64,000 bases of DNA from positions 1-64,000 of the forward strand of contig CAYNYF010000009.1 of the NCBI GenBank assembly GCA_964401385.1, read 5' to 3'. A program made the position numbers and the translations under genes. The notes beneath the pieces were generated by a model, which was not told the DNA's origin, ran no database searches, and saw only the letters and a list, made by a program, of their open reading frames with translations. Of this stretch, positions 1 to 7,761 are shown in pieces. The DNA is from CAYNYF01 sp964401385 (GTDB lineage: Bacteria > Planctomycetota > Phycisphaerae > SM23-33). Positions within the stretch are counted from its first letter, which is position 1; each line of letters starts with the position of its first letter.

Positions 1-638
1 TCGGCGCCGCTGTCGACGAAGCTGATCTCCTTGAGCACGGCCTTCCGCACGACGTGCACGGGGCCGGTGAATTCCTGGCCGTTGACCTGCACCCGCCCGC
101 CGGGCGGGACGAACTCGGCCTCGACCACCTGCGCGCCGATCGAGGCCTGCCACGGGAAGCCCTTGGCCCCGCTGCGGGCCACATCGCGGGCCCAGGAGGT
201 GTCGCGACTGATCAGGCCCTCGGCCACCAGCCGGCCGCTCTCGATGGCGATCCGCCGGGTGTGGCCGACGCCCTGGCGGCGGTCGTGGTCGAGGCGGATG
301 GGCAGGTTCTGGGTGGGGATCTCCAGGCCAGCCAGGTCAACCACGACCGGATGCGGGAAGCCCGCGATCCGCATCGTCCCGCCGGTGTAGGCGACCATGC
401 TGAAGCTGGGCAGGTCCTCCCCCTGCCCGCCGGCCGCCTGGATGGTCGCCGCGGCGGTCATCCTCACGAACTGGGGCTGCTTCTCCGTCGACATCGCCCG
501 GGCTCCTTCCCACTGTCGCTGGCACACGGCCCGGCGCTGCTCGGCGTCAGGGAACTCGCGAACCATCACGTCATCGCCCATGCAGCGCTGCACGAAGTTG
601 TCGCGGGTCTCGCCTTGACGCTTCTCAGGCAGCGGCAC
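1..638 (-). CDS. Phage prohead protease (HK97/S78 type), 3' end cut by window edge
   Basis: This is my own translation of the minus strand below the portal gene. The GTG start at 638 opens MPLPEKRQGETRDNFVQRCM, a short N-terminal segment often seen on phage head proteases. The body has the family hallmarks: a histidine in IRLDHD followed by GVGHT, a serine in FPWQASIGA, and LKEISFVDSGA near the end of the visible part. The enzyme matures the capsid by cutting scaffold and major capsid protein during head assembly. The gene overlaps the portal stop by 14 bases, so the two are translationally coupled. The C-terminus lies beyond base 1; a capsid gene would be expected next. The family call rests on motif pattern and position, and the GTG start is inferred. 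Confidence 0.8.
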   Translation of the reverse strand, partial: MPLPEKRQGETRDNFVQRCMGDDVMVREFPDAEQRRAVCQRQWEGARAMSTEKQPQFVRMTAAATIQAAGGQGEDLPSFSMVAYTGGTMRIAGFPHPVVVDLAGLEIPTQNLPIRLDHDRRQGVGHTRRIAIESGRLVAEGLISRDTSWARDVARSGAKGFPWQASIGAQVVEAEFVPPGGRVQVNGQEFTGPVHVVRKAVLKEISFVDSGA

Positions 639-2082
639 GGTCCACCTCGCCTTCGGCCTCCTCGTCGTCCTCGGCCTCGCCGGGGGGCGGGGCCGCTTGG
701 GCCTCGGTCAGGCCGAGCTCGGCCATGAGCTGCTTTTCCTTTGCCCGCTGGCGGATCTGCGCCTCCCAGTCCTTGCCCTGCTTGGCGTACTCATCCGCGA
801 GGGTGGTCGTGTTGTTCTTGAGCCGCTTCTCCTGGGCGGTCGCCTCCTTCGCCGGGTCGACGTGCTCCATCCCGTCCCAGAACCACTGGTGGGGCAGCTC
901 GCCCAGGCCGTGCAGGAACGCGAAGTCCCCCAGGAGCGCCGCCTCGGCCAGCCAGGCGGCGAGGACGCGGTCCATCACCATCTCGGCGAGGTGGGACTGC
1001 TCGACGCGGATACTCTTGAAGTATGTCTGGTGGTCCAGGCGCCCCGAGGCGTAGTTGTAGCCGCTGGAATTGCAGGCGGCGACGTTGAACGGCATGTTCA
1101 GACAGCGGGCGATCTCGTTGAGGATCTCCCGCTTGAACTCGCCGTACCCTGTCCCCGGCTGTTCGGCCTTGATCTGCCCGAGCTTCCAGCCGTCGGGCAG
1201 GACTGTGGCCATGCGTTTTTCCAGCTCGACGACGTCCATCGGCTCGACGGCCGCCGCCTCGCCGCTGGCCGGGGCGTCGGTGAACAGCACCGCCGCGAAG
1301 TCCGCGGCCGTCTCTGCAGCGCCCAGCACCGCCAGCGTGTAGCGGCGCAGCTGCGCGAACAGGGGCAGCGCCGGCGTGATCTCGGGGACGCCGCGATGCT
1401 GTCCCGGCCGGTCGGGGCGGAACCAGTGAACCATCGACTCGGCGGGGATCCGGTCGTACTTCAGGGCCGGCGCTCGCAGCCGGTCGCCGGGATGGGCCTT
1501 GAGCACGTGATAGGCCACGGGGTTGCCAAACGCGTCGAAGACGATGCCGTCCGCCTCGTTGGGCATCGGGGGGTAGGGGCGGGCGCTGGCGACCTGGTCG
1601 GCCTCGACCAGGCGTAGGTCCAGCTTGGCCGGGGTTTCGAGAGCGGGGTTGCTGGTCAGGACGGCGAACGCCTCGCCGTCGGTCCCCTTGGCCATCCGCA
1701 TCGTCCGCAGCTTCCCGGCCAGGTCGACCGCGCGGGCCCACTCGGCGAAGGCGGCCTCCACGCGCCGGTTGGCCTCCGCGTCCTCGGTGAGCAACTGAAG
1801 CCGCGGGCCCGTGCCGATGCAGTCGTTGGCCAGCGTCAGGACGATCCCCTTGGCGTAGGAGTTGTTGGCGACCTCGTAGCGGGCCCGCTGTCGCAGCTTG
1901 CGCCGGACGTCGGGGGAATTGGCCGCGTCGGCCGACAGCGAATCCGCCATCGCCCAGTGGCGGGCGTTCTCCGTGGTGGTCTGGGCGGCGTCGTAGCGGG
2001 CCCGCAGGACCACACGCAGGGGCGGGCGGTGTCCGGCGTTGCCGCGGGAGGCGCGCCCCCTGGACTTGCCGAAGGGCCACAT
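625..2082 (-). CDS. Phage portal protein (lambda family)
   Basis: 485 residues, close to the usual 480-530 of lambda-type portals. The N-terminal part (about 25-75) has the typical RYDAAQTT...HWAMADSLSADAANSP pattern, followed by an R-rich helix and NDCIGTGPRLQ. The middle contains the IPAESMVHWFRPDRPGQHRG segment and the later FNVAACNSSGYNYASGRLD segment that mark this family. The portal forms the dodecameric ring through which DNA enters the head. The C-terminus is acidic (EDDEEAEGE). It sits between a 65-residue linker gene (they share base 2082) and the prohead protease, the normal lambda-like order. Confident family call. Confidence 0.93.
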   Translation of the reverse strand: MWPFGKSRGRASRGNAGHRPPLRVVLRARYDAAQTTTENARHWAMADSLSADAANSPDVRRKLRQRARYEVANNSYAKGIVLTLANDCIGTGPRLQLLTEDAEANRRVEAAFAEWARAVDLAGKLRTMRMAKGTDGEAFAVLTSNPALETPAKLDLRLVEADQVASARPYPPMPNEADGIVFDAFGNPVAYHVLKAHPGDRLRAPALKYDRIPAESMVHWFRPDRPGQHRGVPEITPALPLFAQLRRYTLAVLGAAETAADFAAVLFTDAPASGEAAAVEPMDVVELEKRMATVLPDGWKLGQIKAEQPGTGYGEFKREILNEIARCLNMPFNVAACNSSGYNYASGRLDHQTYFKSIRVEQSHLAEMVMDRVLAAWLAEAALLGDFAFLHGLGELPHQWFWDGMEHVDPAKEATAQEKRLKNNTTTLADEYAKQGKDWEAQIRQRAKEKQLMAELGLTEAQAAPPPGEAEDDEEAEGEVDRAAA

Positions 2083-2279
2083 CAGACCGTTCCCCCCGGC
2101 GAGATCTTCGCCAGCTTGACGCCCAGGCCCTTGCCGCGGGCGGCCTGCTTGGAAGCGAGGTACTTGTCGGCGGCGATCTGGTCGTTGACGGAGTGCTGCT
2201 CCACGCTGCCGGAATCGCCCGAGGCCCGCTTGGGCCCGGAGGCGTTGTCGCGGATCGTGTTGTCGAGGTCTTCGGCCAT
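2082..2279 (-). CDS. Small phage head-module protein upstream of portal
   Basis: 65 residues, hydrophilic, with the pattern IRDNASGPKRASGDSGSVEQ followed by HSVNDQIAADKYLASK. It occupies the slot usually held by the head-tail joining protein gpW between terminase and portal, and small proteins of this pattern are common there. I cannot assign a biochemical role. The stop codon overlaps the portal start by one base. The conserved bipartite motif at 2304-2341 lies 25 bases upstream of the ATG, so this is probably the first gene of the portal-protease transcript. Confidence 0.75.
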   Translation of the reverse strand: MAEDLDNTIRDNASGPKRASGDSGSVEQHSVNDQIAADKYLASKQAARGKGLGVKLAKISPGGTV

Positions 2280-2303
2280 GTCGCCTTCTGGGAGGGTGCC
2301 CTC

Positions 2304-2341
2304 CTATGGGTTACCTATGCCGTGGCGCGCGGAGCGGTCCG
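2304..2341 (-). promoter_or_regulatory. Bipartite conserved motif, copy 1 (upstream of the portal operon)
   Basis: On the plus strand the block CTATGGGTTACCTATGCCG (2304-2322) is followed after exactly 11 bases by GCGGTCCG (2334-2341). The same two blocks with the same 11-base gap recur at 18627 and 40795. The first block contains the imperfect palindrome ATAGGT-A-ACCCAT on the minus strand, with five of six arm positions matching. It ends 25 bases before the ATG at 2279. It could be an operator or the core of a phage-specific promoter read on the minus strand. Confidence 0.7.
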
Positions 2342-2501
2342 GCAAAGGCCGGAGATCTGCTCAGGCCCCCAAGATCGTTCCGCATCTAGAACCTGCGCAG
2401 CTGCCAGCCCGCGCGGACAGCCGTCAAGGAGCGTTGATCAGCGTGCGTAGACCGAGGACAATCCAGCGACCGGCGACCGTGCCGGGGGAGGAGGTGGCGA
2501 C

Positions 2502-3287
2502 ATGGCGGCGAAACGGTACACGGGACCCATCTTCATTCAGCCGGTCGAGTGGATCGACGCACAAATGGCCATGGCCGGCCGGAAAAGCGGGCCCCCAACA
2601 TATCGGTCGGCGGTCGAGTACCTGTGTACTCCGTGCCAGGGGCACAAGCCTGAGGATCTGCTCAGAAGGTACGAGGAGATCTCGGCTAACACGACGAGGA
2701 TCTGCCACGCTCCGGGGAAGGGGGAGATCCTGCAATCCATCTTTTGGCCGCTTCGCCACGCTCGATCTGCGTACGTCCTGGCGGACTACCTGGCAACGAT
2801 AGCTCTGTGTGGGGTTGTCTGTGAGGTACTCACATTGCTCTTGTTCGAGATGCGCCCGGTCACGATTGGGGGAAAACGGATGTCAAAGAGCCGCGAACGG
2901 CGGATCTTCGGCAAGAAGGTACGAGACCTGTCCCAGAGCCGGCGCATCGACCTACTGCAGGGACTGGGAGCGATAGGCGCTGATGCAGCCCGAAGCTTCG
3001 GCCGCGTCCGCGAGCTTCGGAACAAGCACATCCATGACTACCTCTCTTCCCACGAGGAAGCACAGCAGGACGCAGTAGAGGTTTACCGCTTGACCAATTC
3101 CCTGATCGTGGAGGCCCTGGGGTGTGGGTTCACTACCGGGGCTTTCACGTATAGTCCGGATCTTTTCAACCTGCTGCTCCGCGAGGGTGTGCTGAAGGAA
3201 TCTGACTTCGAGGACGTCGAGGAGGCTGATGCGGGGGCACAGAAGGACGATGGTCCAGAAGGGACTCGCCAGTCTCGTAGTCCCTGA
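2502..3287 (+). CDS. Uncharacterised cargo (moron) protein, possible HEPN-like
   Basis: 261 residues, preceded by a strong ribosome site (GGGAGGAGG) nine bases from the ATG. It is the only plus-strand gene inside the minus-strand packaging module, and its base composition is visibly less GC-rich than its neighbours, both signs of a moron. Two hydrophobic stretches (about 85-115) are followed by a helical region with RELRNKHIHDYL near residue 170. R-x5-H within an RN...H context resembles the R-x4-6-H motif of HEPN ribonuclease domains. That link is inference from one motif. It could act in superinfection exclusion or abortive infection. I know no named family for it. Confidence 0.7.
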   Translation: MAAKRYTGPIFIQPVEWIDAQMAMAGRKSGPPTYRSAVEYLCTPCQGHKPEDLLRRYEEISANTTRICHAPGKGEILQSIFWPLRHARSAYVLADYLATIALCGVVCEVLTLLLFEMRPVTIGGKRMSKSRERRIFGKKVRDLSQSRRIDLLQGLGAIGADAARSFGRVRELRNKHIHDYLSSHEEAQQDAVEVYRLTNSLIVEALGCGFTTGAFTYSPDLFNLLLREGVLKESDFEDVEEADAGAQKDDGPEGTRQSRSP

Positions 3288-3320
3288 TCGTCATCCTCCC
3301 AGCACCGGTACCCATCATCG

Positions 3321-3506
3321 TCAGCCGCCCGCCGGCCGCTCGTACGTCGTCATTCGCCGCCCGCAATGTCGGCACTCGCGACGGCGTAGCAGACGCCCGC
3401 CCGACGCTGGGCGGGTGTAGAGCACGCGGAAGTGGGCGCAGCCGCACCGGGGGCACTCCAGCCCGCGCTTCTTCGTCAGACTCTCGGCTCGGCCTGCCTT
3501 GGTCAT
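3321..3506 (-). CDS. Small zinc-ribbon protein resembling the NrdR N-terminus
   Basis: 61 residues with CPRCG at 18-22 and CRHCG at 45-49, separated by a basic segment, then RRMTTYERP. The spacing and the terminal TTYER pattern match the zinc ribbon of NrdR, the repressor of ribonucleotide reductase genes, but the ATP-cone that senses nucleotides is absent. It may be a phage-encoded DNA-binding factor. It overlaps the terminase stop by four bases (ATGA) and is the last gene of that transcript, convergent with the moron gene. Confidence 0.75.
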   Translation of the reverse strand: MTKAGRAESLTKKRGLECPRCGCAHFRVLYTRPASGGRLLRRRECRHCGRRMTTYERPAGG

Positions 3507-5767
3507 CGCCTGGTCCTTTGCAGCTCCGAGAGCTTGACCCGCTGCCGCACCGGCGCCGCCTTGGCGTCGGTGCCCGGTAGGACCGCGCCCTGGATGGAGG
3601 CGGCCACGGCGCAGCCGACCAGGCAGTCCAGCCAGTGGTTATCGGGGCCGCCGGCGCGGAGCTTCCATTCGTCCACCACCCGCCCCCGGGCCTCGGTCCG
3701 CACGCGGTACTCGGCGGTGAGGTGGTCGGCCAGGAGCTGGTTCTCGGCGGGCTTGCGGCCAAACAGCGACAGGCACCCCGGATCGCCCATGGCCACGGCC
3801 AGGCGGGCCTGGATGAAGCTCTTCCAGTGGTTCGTGTCGATCAGCACGTGGCGGACTTGGCGGCGGCCGGCGATGTTGGGGATGCGCCAGTGATGGCCGA
3901 CGCGCTCGCCGCGCTTCCGCTTGTACTCGCTGAAGGGCACGCTGGAAGCCCCGACGTAGCGCCCGTGGCTAGGCATGACGATGGCAGAATGCCCGCTCTG
4001 GCGGCAGAACTGGTACACCACGTCCGTGCTCTGGCCCCAGTTGGCGTCGATCAGGCAGCGCTCGATCTGCAGCTCCGCGCCGTCGTCGCGCCGCCAGCGG
4101 CGTGGCAGGTATTCGCCGGTCAGCTTCTCCAGCCCGGCGTAGATCGAACCTTCCAAGCCCGTCCCGGGCGCTGCCCGGCCGAGGGTCTTCTGGACGTCCC
4201 GCAGCGTGAAGTACGCCCGCCGCTGGTCGGGATACGTGCCGTAATCGACCACGTAGCCGGTGAATTCGTCCTCCCAGGCGACCACGACGTGGAAGAGCAG
4301 CTTGGCTTGGACGTCGATGAACATCGTCAAGTGGCTGGCCCCGATTGGTATCTCGCCACGGGCGTAGCCGTTGACCTTGGCGGCGATCTGATCGGCGGTG
4401 AGCTGGTCGGGGTCGCCTTCATCCTCCGGCAGCGGTTCGTTCTGGTATTCCGCCCAGAAGGCCCGCTCGTCCTGGAGTTTGAGGTCCATCGCGTGCTGGA
4501 TGGCCGACAGCTCGTCGGCGTTGTGCCGCTGCGGCCAGGCGACGGCAGCGCCGGCGTCCATCTCTTGGCGATGGGCGTGGTAGAACTCAGTGGCCTCGCG
4601 GCCGTCGCCGCCGTTGCGGAAGCTGTCGGCGCGGACCTGGGCGTAGCGCTGCCAAAGCTTCTCGTTGGTCGGGAACGCATACACGAGCTTCGTCCGCTCA
4701 CCTTGCCAGGCGGGGTGTTTGTCGCGGTCGAGGATCTGGTCGGCCATGTCGCCGGGGCGGATCACCGTGCAGGGCATGATCCCCGAGATCTTCTCGCCGG
4801 GGCCGGCGAGGTTCAGGATCGCGCCGTTGAGGGTTTCCATCCGGGACCGGACCTGCTGGTCGCTACGGGCGGACTCATCGGTCTGCGGGTCGTCCAGGAC
4901 CACTAGCGAGGGCCGCACCGCCCGGCCGTCGGCGCGCTTGAACTTCATGCCGCGGATACGGCTCTCGATGCCGGCGACGCGGATGATGGCGCCGGAGGCC
5001 TTGGAGTCAGGGATCGTCGGCAGGACGATCTCGTCGGCCGTCCAGACGATCCGGGTGTGCCGGCCGTTGCAGAGCTGGCCCTTGGCGCGGTTGTGAATCC
5101 GCTCCAGGGCGTGGATGGGGTAGACGGCCTCGGGGTAGTCCTCCAGCAACCGGTCGTTGGTCTCAAACTCGACCTTGATGCTCTCCAGCATGCTGCGGGC
5201 GTGCCCGGCGTCCGAGCCGATCAGACAGACGAACTCGCGGGCGCCGGTCAGCATCGCCCAGATGCAGGCCGTCTCGGCCAGCGTGGTCTTGCCGCTGCCG
5301 CGCGGCATGGCCATGGCGAACAGCCCGCCCCGCAGCACGGCCTGCTCGATCCTGGCAATGACCTTCAGGTGGTCGTCCGACCACGGCAGGCTGAAGGTCC
5401 GGGGGAAGTACGCCTCGCAGAAGAACCGGAAGCTCGTCTCCGCGCCGGCCTTCCGTTCGGGGTCGACCACCTCGGGGATCTCGCCGATGTCCCGGCCGAT
5501 GGCCGACAGCTCCGCGTTGCGGGCCCGGGCGGCCTCCTTGACCGCCTCGTAGTCGGCAGGCTCCTTGGCGGGTGCGGGGTTGTGGCGCAGCCACGCCAGC
5601 CAGGCGGCGTAGCGCAGCAGGTCCACGCGCTTCTCGTCGCCGATGCGGTAGCCGGCGCGGTTGCGGTGCCGGCGGAGTTGGCGCTCGCTGATGACCTCGC
5701 CCAGCGGCGTGGAGTTGAGCATCCGCGTCAGCATCGACGGCCGCAAGCTGCGGGGGTCAATCGCCAC
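3503..5767 (-). CDS. Phage terminase large subunit (GpA-like)
   Basis: 754 residues. The ATPase domain has Walker A in AMPRGSGKTTLAET (about 152-165) and Walker B in LVVLDDPQTDE (about 288-298). The C-terminal nuclease half begins near FIDVQAKLLFHVVVAW and continues with LIDANWGQS and a late DNHWLDCLVGCA motif, matching the RNase H-like nuclease of GpA terminases. The protein pumps DNA into the prohead and cuts concatemers. An extra N-terminal segment of about 90 residues (RQLRRHRNRAGYR) looks DNA-binding. It overlaps the small upstream gene by 11 bases and the zinc-ribbon gene by four. Confidence 0.92.
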   Translation of the reverse strand: MAIDPRSLRPSMLTRMLNSTPLGEVISERQLRRHRNRAGYRIGDEKRVDLLRYAAWLAWLRHNPAPAKEPADYEAVKEAARARNAELSAIGRDIGEIPEVVDPERKAGAETSFRFFCEAYFPRTFSLPWSDDHLKVIARIEQAVLRGGLFAMAMPRGSGKTTLAETACIWAMLTGAREFVCLIGSDAGHARSMLESIKVEFETNDRLLEDYPEAVYPIHALERIHNRAKGQLCNGRHTRIVWTADEIVLPTIPDSKASGAIIRVAGIESRIRGMKFKRADGRAVRPSLVVLDDPQTDESARSDQQVRSRMETLNGAILNLAGPGEKISGIMPCTVIRPGDMADQILDRDKHPAWQGERTKLVYAFPTNEKLWQRYAQVRADSFRNGGDGREATEFYHAHRQEMDAGAAVAWPQRHNADELSAIQHAMDLKLQDERAFWAEYQNEPLPEDEGDPDQLTADQIAAKVNGYARGEIPIGASHLTMFIDVQAKLLFHVVVAWEDEFTGYVVDYGTYPDQRRAYFTLRDVQKTLGRAAPGTGLEGSIYAGLEKLTGEYLPRRWRRDDGAELQIERCLIDANWGQSTDVVYQFCRQSGHSAIVMPSHGRYVGASSVPFSEYKRKRGERVGHHWRIPNIAGRRQVRHVLIDTNHWKSFIQARLAVAMGDPGCLSLFGRKPAENQLLADHLTAEYRVRTEARGRVVDEWKLRAGGPDNHWLDCLVGCAVAASIQGAVLPGTDAKAAPVRQRVKLSELQRTRR

Positions 5768-5957
5768 CGGAGACCTCCCGAACGAGCCAGGCGGTGTAGT
5801 GGACGAGGTTGATCGTGCCGTCGGCGTTGGCCGGGGCGCCGGCGTCGATGTCCGCCCGGAGCATCGCCTCGGTGATCCGCCGGCCGCCGGCCGCCGAGAG
5901 CACCTTCGCGGCCTGGGCCACCGTCAGCGCCGTCAGGCTGGGCGCGGGGTCGCTCAC
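5757..5957 (-). CDS. Small protein preceding terminase, possible small terminase-like DNA-binding subunit
   Basis: 66 residues from a GTG start at 5957, chosen because AAGGAG lies six bases upstream; a longer reading from 6023 has no ribosome site. The sequence LTVAQAAKVLSAAGGRRITEAMLRADIDAGAP looks like a helix-turn-helix, and the end resembles a phage DNA-binding tail. Its position directly before the large terminase, with an 11-base overlap, is where small terminase subunits sit, but it is shorter than most. Function is inferred from position only. Confidence 0.6.
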   Translation of the reverse strand: MSDPAPSLTALTVAQAAKVLSAAGGRRITEAMLRADIDAGAPANADGTINLVHYTAWLVREVSGGD

Positions 5958-5997
5958 GGGCAGCTCCTTCGGCCGCGGGGGCGTCGGATTCCGGCCA

Positions 5998-6055
5998 GAA
6001 TCTTCGCCACATGCCGTAAGCATAGATGTGTGCGACAGTTACGGCCGAAAGATTC
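5998..6055. promoter_or_regulatory. Divergent control region with nested inverted repeats
   Basis: Between the minus-strand terminase unit (start 5957) and the plus-strand small-gene cluster (start 6155) lie two nested inverted repeats: GAATCTT (5998-6004) with AAGATTC (6049-6055), and GCCGTAA (6013-6019) with TTACGGC (6039-6045). Their centres are within three bases of each other. This fits a dimeric or tetrameric repressor site that controls two divergent promoters. No repressor gene is obvious beside it; the HARE-HTH protein or a gene outside the window could bind here. Confidence 0.5.
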
Positions 6056-6154
6056 CGCCGCCGGGGGCCGGAATCCCCTTCCCATGTGCCGCCAGTCGAG
6101 CAAACATGTCACCAGAAGAATGGAATGCAAGCCATGAACCAGAAAGGACTTACG

Positions 6155-6367
6155 ATGAAGAAGGCCAAGAGCAACACCGAGACGCACGAGTGGCTGACGG
6201 CCCGCGGCCGCGACGGCCGGCGCCGTATCGAGAAGCTGGGCTGGAAGCGATTGGCCCGCATCTACCTGGCCGCGAGGCCCGGCAGCGCCATCCGCAAGGC
6301 CATCAACGCCGAGGCCCGTCGGTGCGGCTACACGCCGCGGGTCATCCTCGCCCTCAACGCCGAATGA
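6155..6367 (+). CDS. Small basic hypothetical protein, first gene of plus-strand cluster
   Basis: 70 residues, rich in Arg and Lys, with the helical pattern RRRIEKLGWKRLARIYLA. I chose the ATG at 6155, which follows AAAGGA by seven bases; an in-frame ATG at 6134 has no comparable site. The charge suggests nucleic-acid binding, but no family is recognised. It opens a run of five plus-strand genes with short spacers and repeated AAGGAG ribosome sites, probably one early transcript. Confidence 0.65.
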   Translation: MKKAKSNTETHEWLTARGRDGRRRIEKLGWKRLARIYLAARPGSAIRKAINAEARRCGYTPRVILALNAE

Positions 6368-6379
6368 AAGGAGCGAACC

Positions 6380-6667
6380 GTGAGAATCACCAGCATCGAA
6401 CTGGCGGGAAGCAGCAGGACCACGCTTCGTGACGGGACGCCGGGCCTGCCCCGGGCCTTCGCCAAGGTCAGCCGCACCACCGACGCCCAGTACATCGAGG
6501 TCACGATCCTCCGGCCTGGCGGCGAGCGGAAACACATGATCAGGACCGACTGCGAGGAAGACATCCGGTCGATGGCCGAGTGCTTGCAGAACCAGCTCGA
6601 CGGCTACGACGGGACCAACAGCGAGATCGAGGAGTACGTCCGCGTGCTCCAGTACTTCGCCGACTGA
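6380..6667 (+). CDS. Hypothetical protein
   Basis: 95 residues from a GTG start preceded by GAAAGGAG. The sequence has alternating beta-like and helical stretches (YIEVTILRPGG, then an acidic C-terminal helix with SEIEEYVRVLQYF). No family is recognised. It starts 12 bases after the preceding stop and the next gene follows 12 bases later, so it belongs to the same transcript. Confidence 0.65.
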   Translation: MRITSIELAGSSRTTLRDGTPGLPRAFAKVSRTTDAQYIEVTILRPGGERKHMIRTDCEEDIRSMAECLQNQLDGYDGTNSEIEEYVRVLQYFAD

Positions 6668-6679
6668 AAGGAGACCATC

Positions 6680-6859
6680 GTGAACGAGATCGACATCGAA
6701 ACCATGCTGTACGAGCTGCTCCAGGACGAGGAGGCCGCGCCGGAGGTCGCCAAGGTCAGAACCTTCGAAGAGGCCGGCGTGCTGACCAGCAACCGCGGGG
6801 TGGTGGTTCGGACCGACGACGGCAGCGAGTTCCAGGTCGCCATCGTCCAGAGCCGCTGA
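6680..6859 (+). CDS. Small acidic hypothetical protein
   Basis: 59 residues, read by me from GTG at 6680, eight bases after AAAGGAG. The N-terminus is acidic and helical (IDIETMLYELLQDEEAA) and the C-terminus is beta-like (GVVVRTDDGSEFQVAIV). It is the third gene of the plus-strand cluster, with 12 bases to its upstream and 15 to its downstream neighbour. No family is recognised. The regular spacing and ribosome site make it a real gene despite its length. Confidence 0.6.
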   Translation: MNEIDIETMLYELLQDEEAAPEVAKVRTFEEAGVLTSNRGVVVRTDDGSEFQVAIVQSR

Positions 6860-6874
6860 AGAAGGAGACGGACC

Positions 6875-7153
6875 ATGAAGAGCAAGCGCAAGCGACCGGA
6901 GACGTACGAGGCCGAGCACGGCGGCAAGAAAGTCCGTGTGACGGTACCCGAGGCCATCGACGAGGGGAACCTCGCCGCGGCCCTCAAGGACAACCTCAGC
7001 CCGCAGGCCGTAGCGGCCATCGCCGCCTACCTGACGGCCGCGCGGGTCAAGAACCGCCAGGTGCAGCGCCAGATCGAGTGGTTCGCCGGCATGCTCGTAG
7101 ACATGCTCGGCGTGGACGAGTTCAACCGCCTCGTTGACGAGGTGGGACTGTAA
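6875..7153 (+). CDS. Hypothetical protein
   Basis: 92 residues starting at an ATG seven bases after AAGGAG. The N-terminus is very basic (KSKRKRPE). The C-terminal half is a helical region (QAVAAIAAYLTAARVKNRQV, then VDMLGVDEFNRLVDEV) that might mediate oligomerisation. No domain is recognised. It is the fourth member of the plus-strand cluster. Confidence 0.65.
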   Translation: MKSKRKRPETYEAEHGGKKVRVTVPEAIDEGNLAAALKDNLSPQAVAAIAAYLTAARVKNRQVQRQIEWFAGMLVDMLGVDEFNRLVDEVGL

Positions 7154-7192
7154 GGAACCGGCCCCATGGGCCCCAGAGCAAAGGAGCAAGTC

Positions 7193-7753
7193 ATGAAGAA
7201 GGCAGATGTGAAGGTCGGCACCGTGTATTCCGCCAAGGTGAGCGGCAACATCGCCCCGGTCAGGATCGACCGGGAGAACCCCCGCGGCGGCTGGGACGGC
7301 ACGAACCTGAAGACCAAGAAGGCCGTCCGCATCAAGTCCGCCCAGCGGCTGCGGGGCAGGGCCGCGACCTGGCCGGGCAAGCCAGCGGCCAAGTCCGCAG
7401 CCAAGCCCGCCGACGGCGCGGCCAAGACGGCCCCGACCGCCAAGAAGAAGCGCGGCGGCATCACCGAGGCCACGAAGGCCGACGCGGTCAACGCCGCCAT
7501 GCAGGCCGTCGCCGCCGACAAGAAGAAGCGGGCCAGCGGGCTGGACGCCGCGGCGAAGGTCCTGGCCGAGGCCGGCAAGCCGATGAACACCAAGGAGATG
7601 GTCGAGCAGATGCTCGCCAAGGGTCTGTGGAAGACCAACGGCAAGACCCCGGCCGCCACGATCTACGCCGCCATCATCCGCGAGATCGCCACGAAGGGCG
7701 ACCAGGCCCGCTTCCGCAAGGTCGGGCGGGGCAAGTTCGAGTTGGCCCGCTGA
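7193..7753 (+). CDS. HARE-HTH domain protein
   Basis: 186 residues from the ATG at 7193, which has AAAGGAG at proper spacing; an upstream ATG at 7166 lacks one. The N-terminal 60 residues are a small beta-rich domain (VGTVYSAKVSG...WDGTNLKTKKAV). A Lys/Ala-rich linker (about 60-100) resembles a histone-like tail. The C-terminal 75 residues (SGLDAAAKVLAEAGKPMNTK to the end) match the HARE-HTH winged helix found in ASXL, RNA polymerase delta and restriction enzymes. It may be a DNA-binding regulator or nucleoid-type protein. It ends eight bases from the convergent methyltransferase gene. Confidence 0.8.
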   Translation: MKKADVKVGTVYSAKVSGNIAPVRIDRENPRGGWDGTNLKTKKAVRIKSAQRLRGRAATWPGKPAAKSAAKPADGAAKTAPTAKKKRGGITEATKADAVNAAMQAVAADKKKRASGLDAAAKVLAEAGKPMNTKEMVEQMLAKGLWKTNGKTPAATIYAAIIREIATKGDQARFRKVGRGKFELAR

Positions 7754-7761
7754 GAGCGCCA

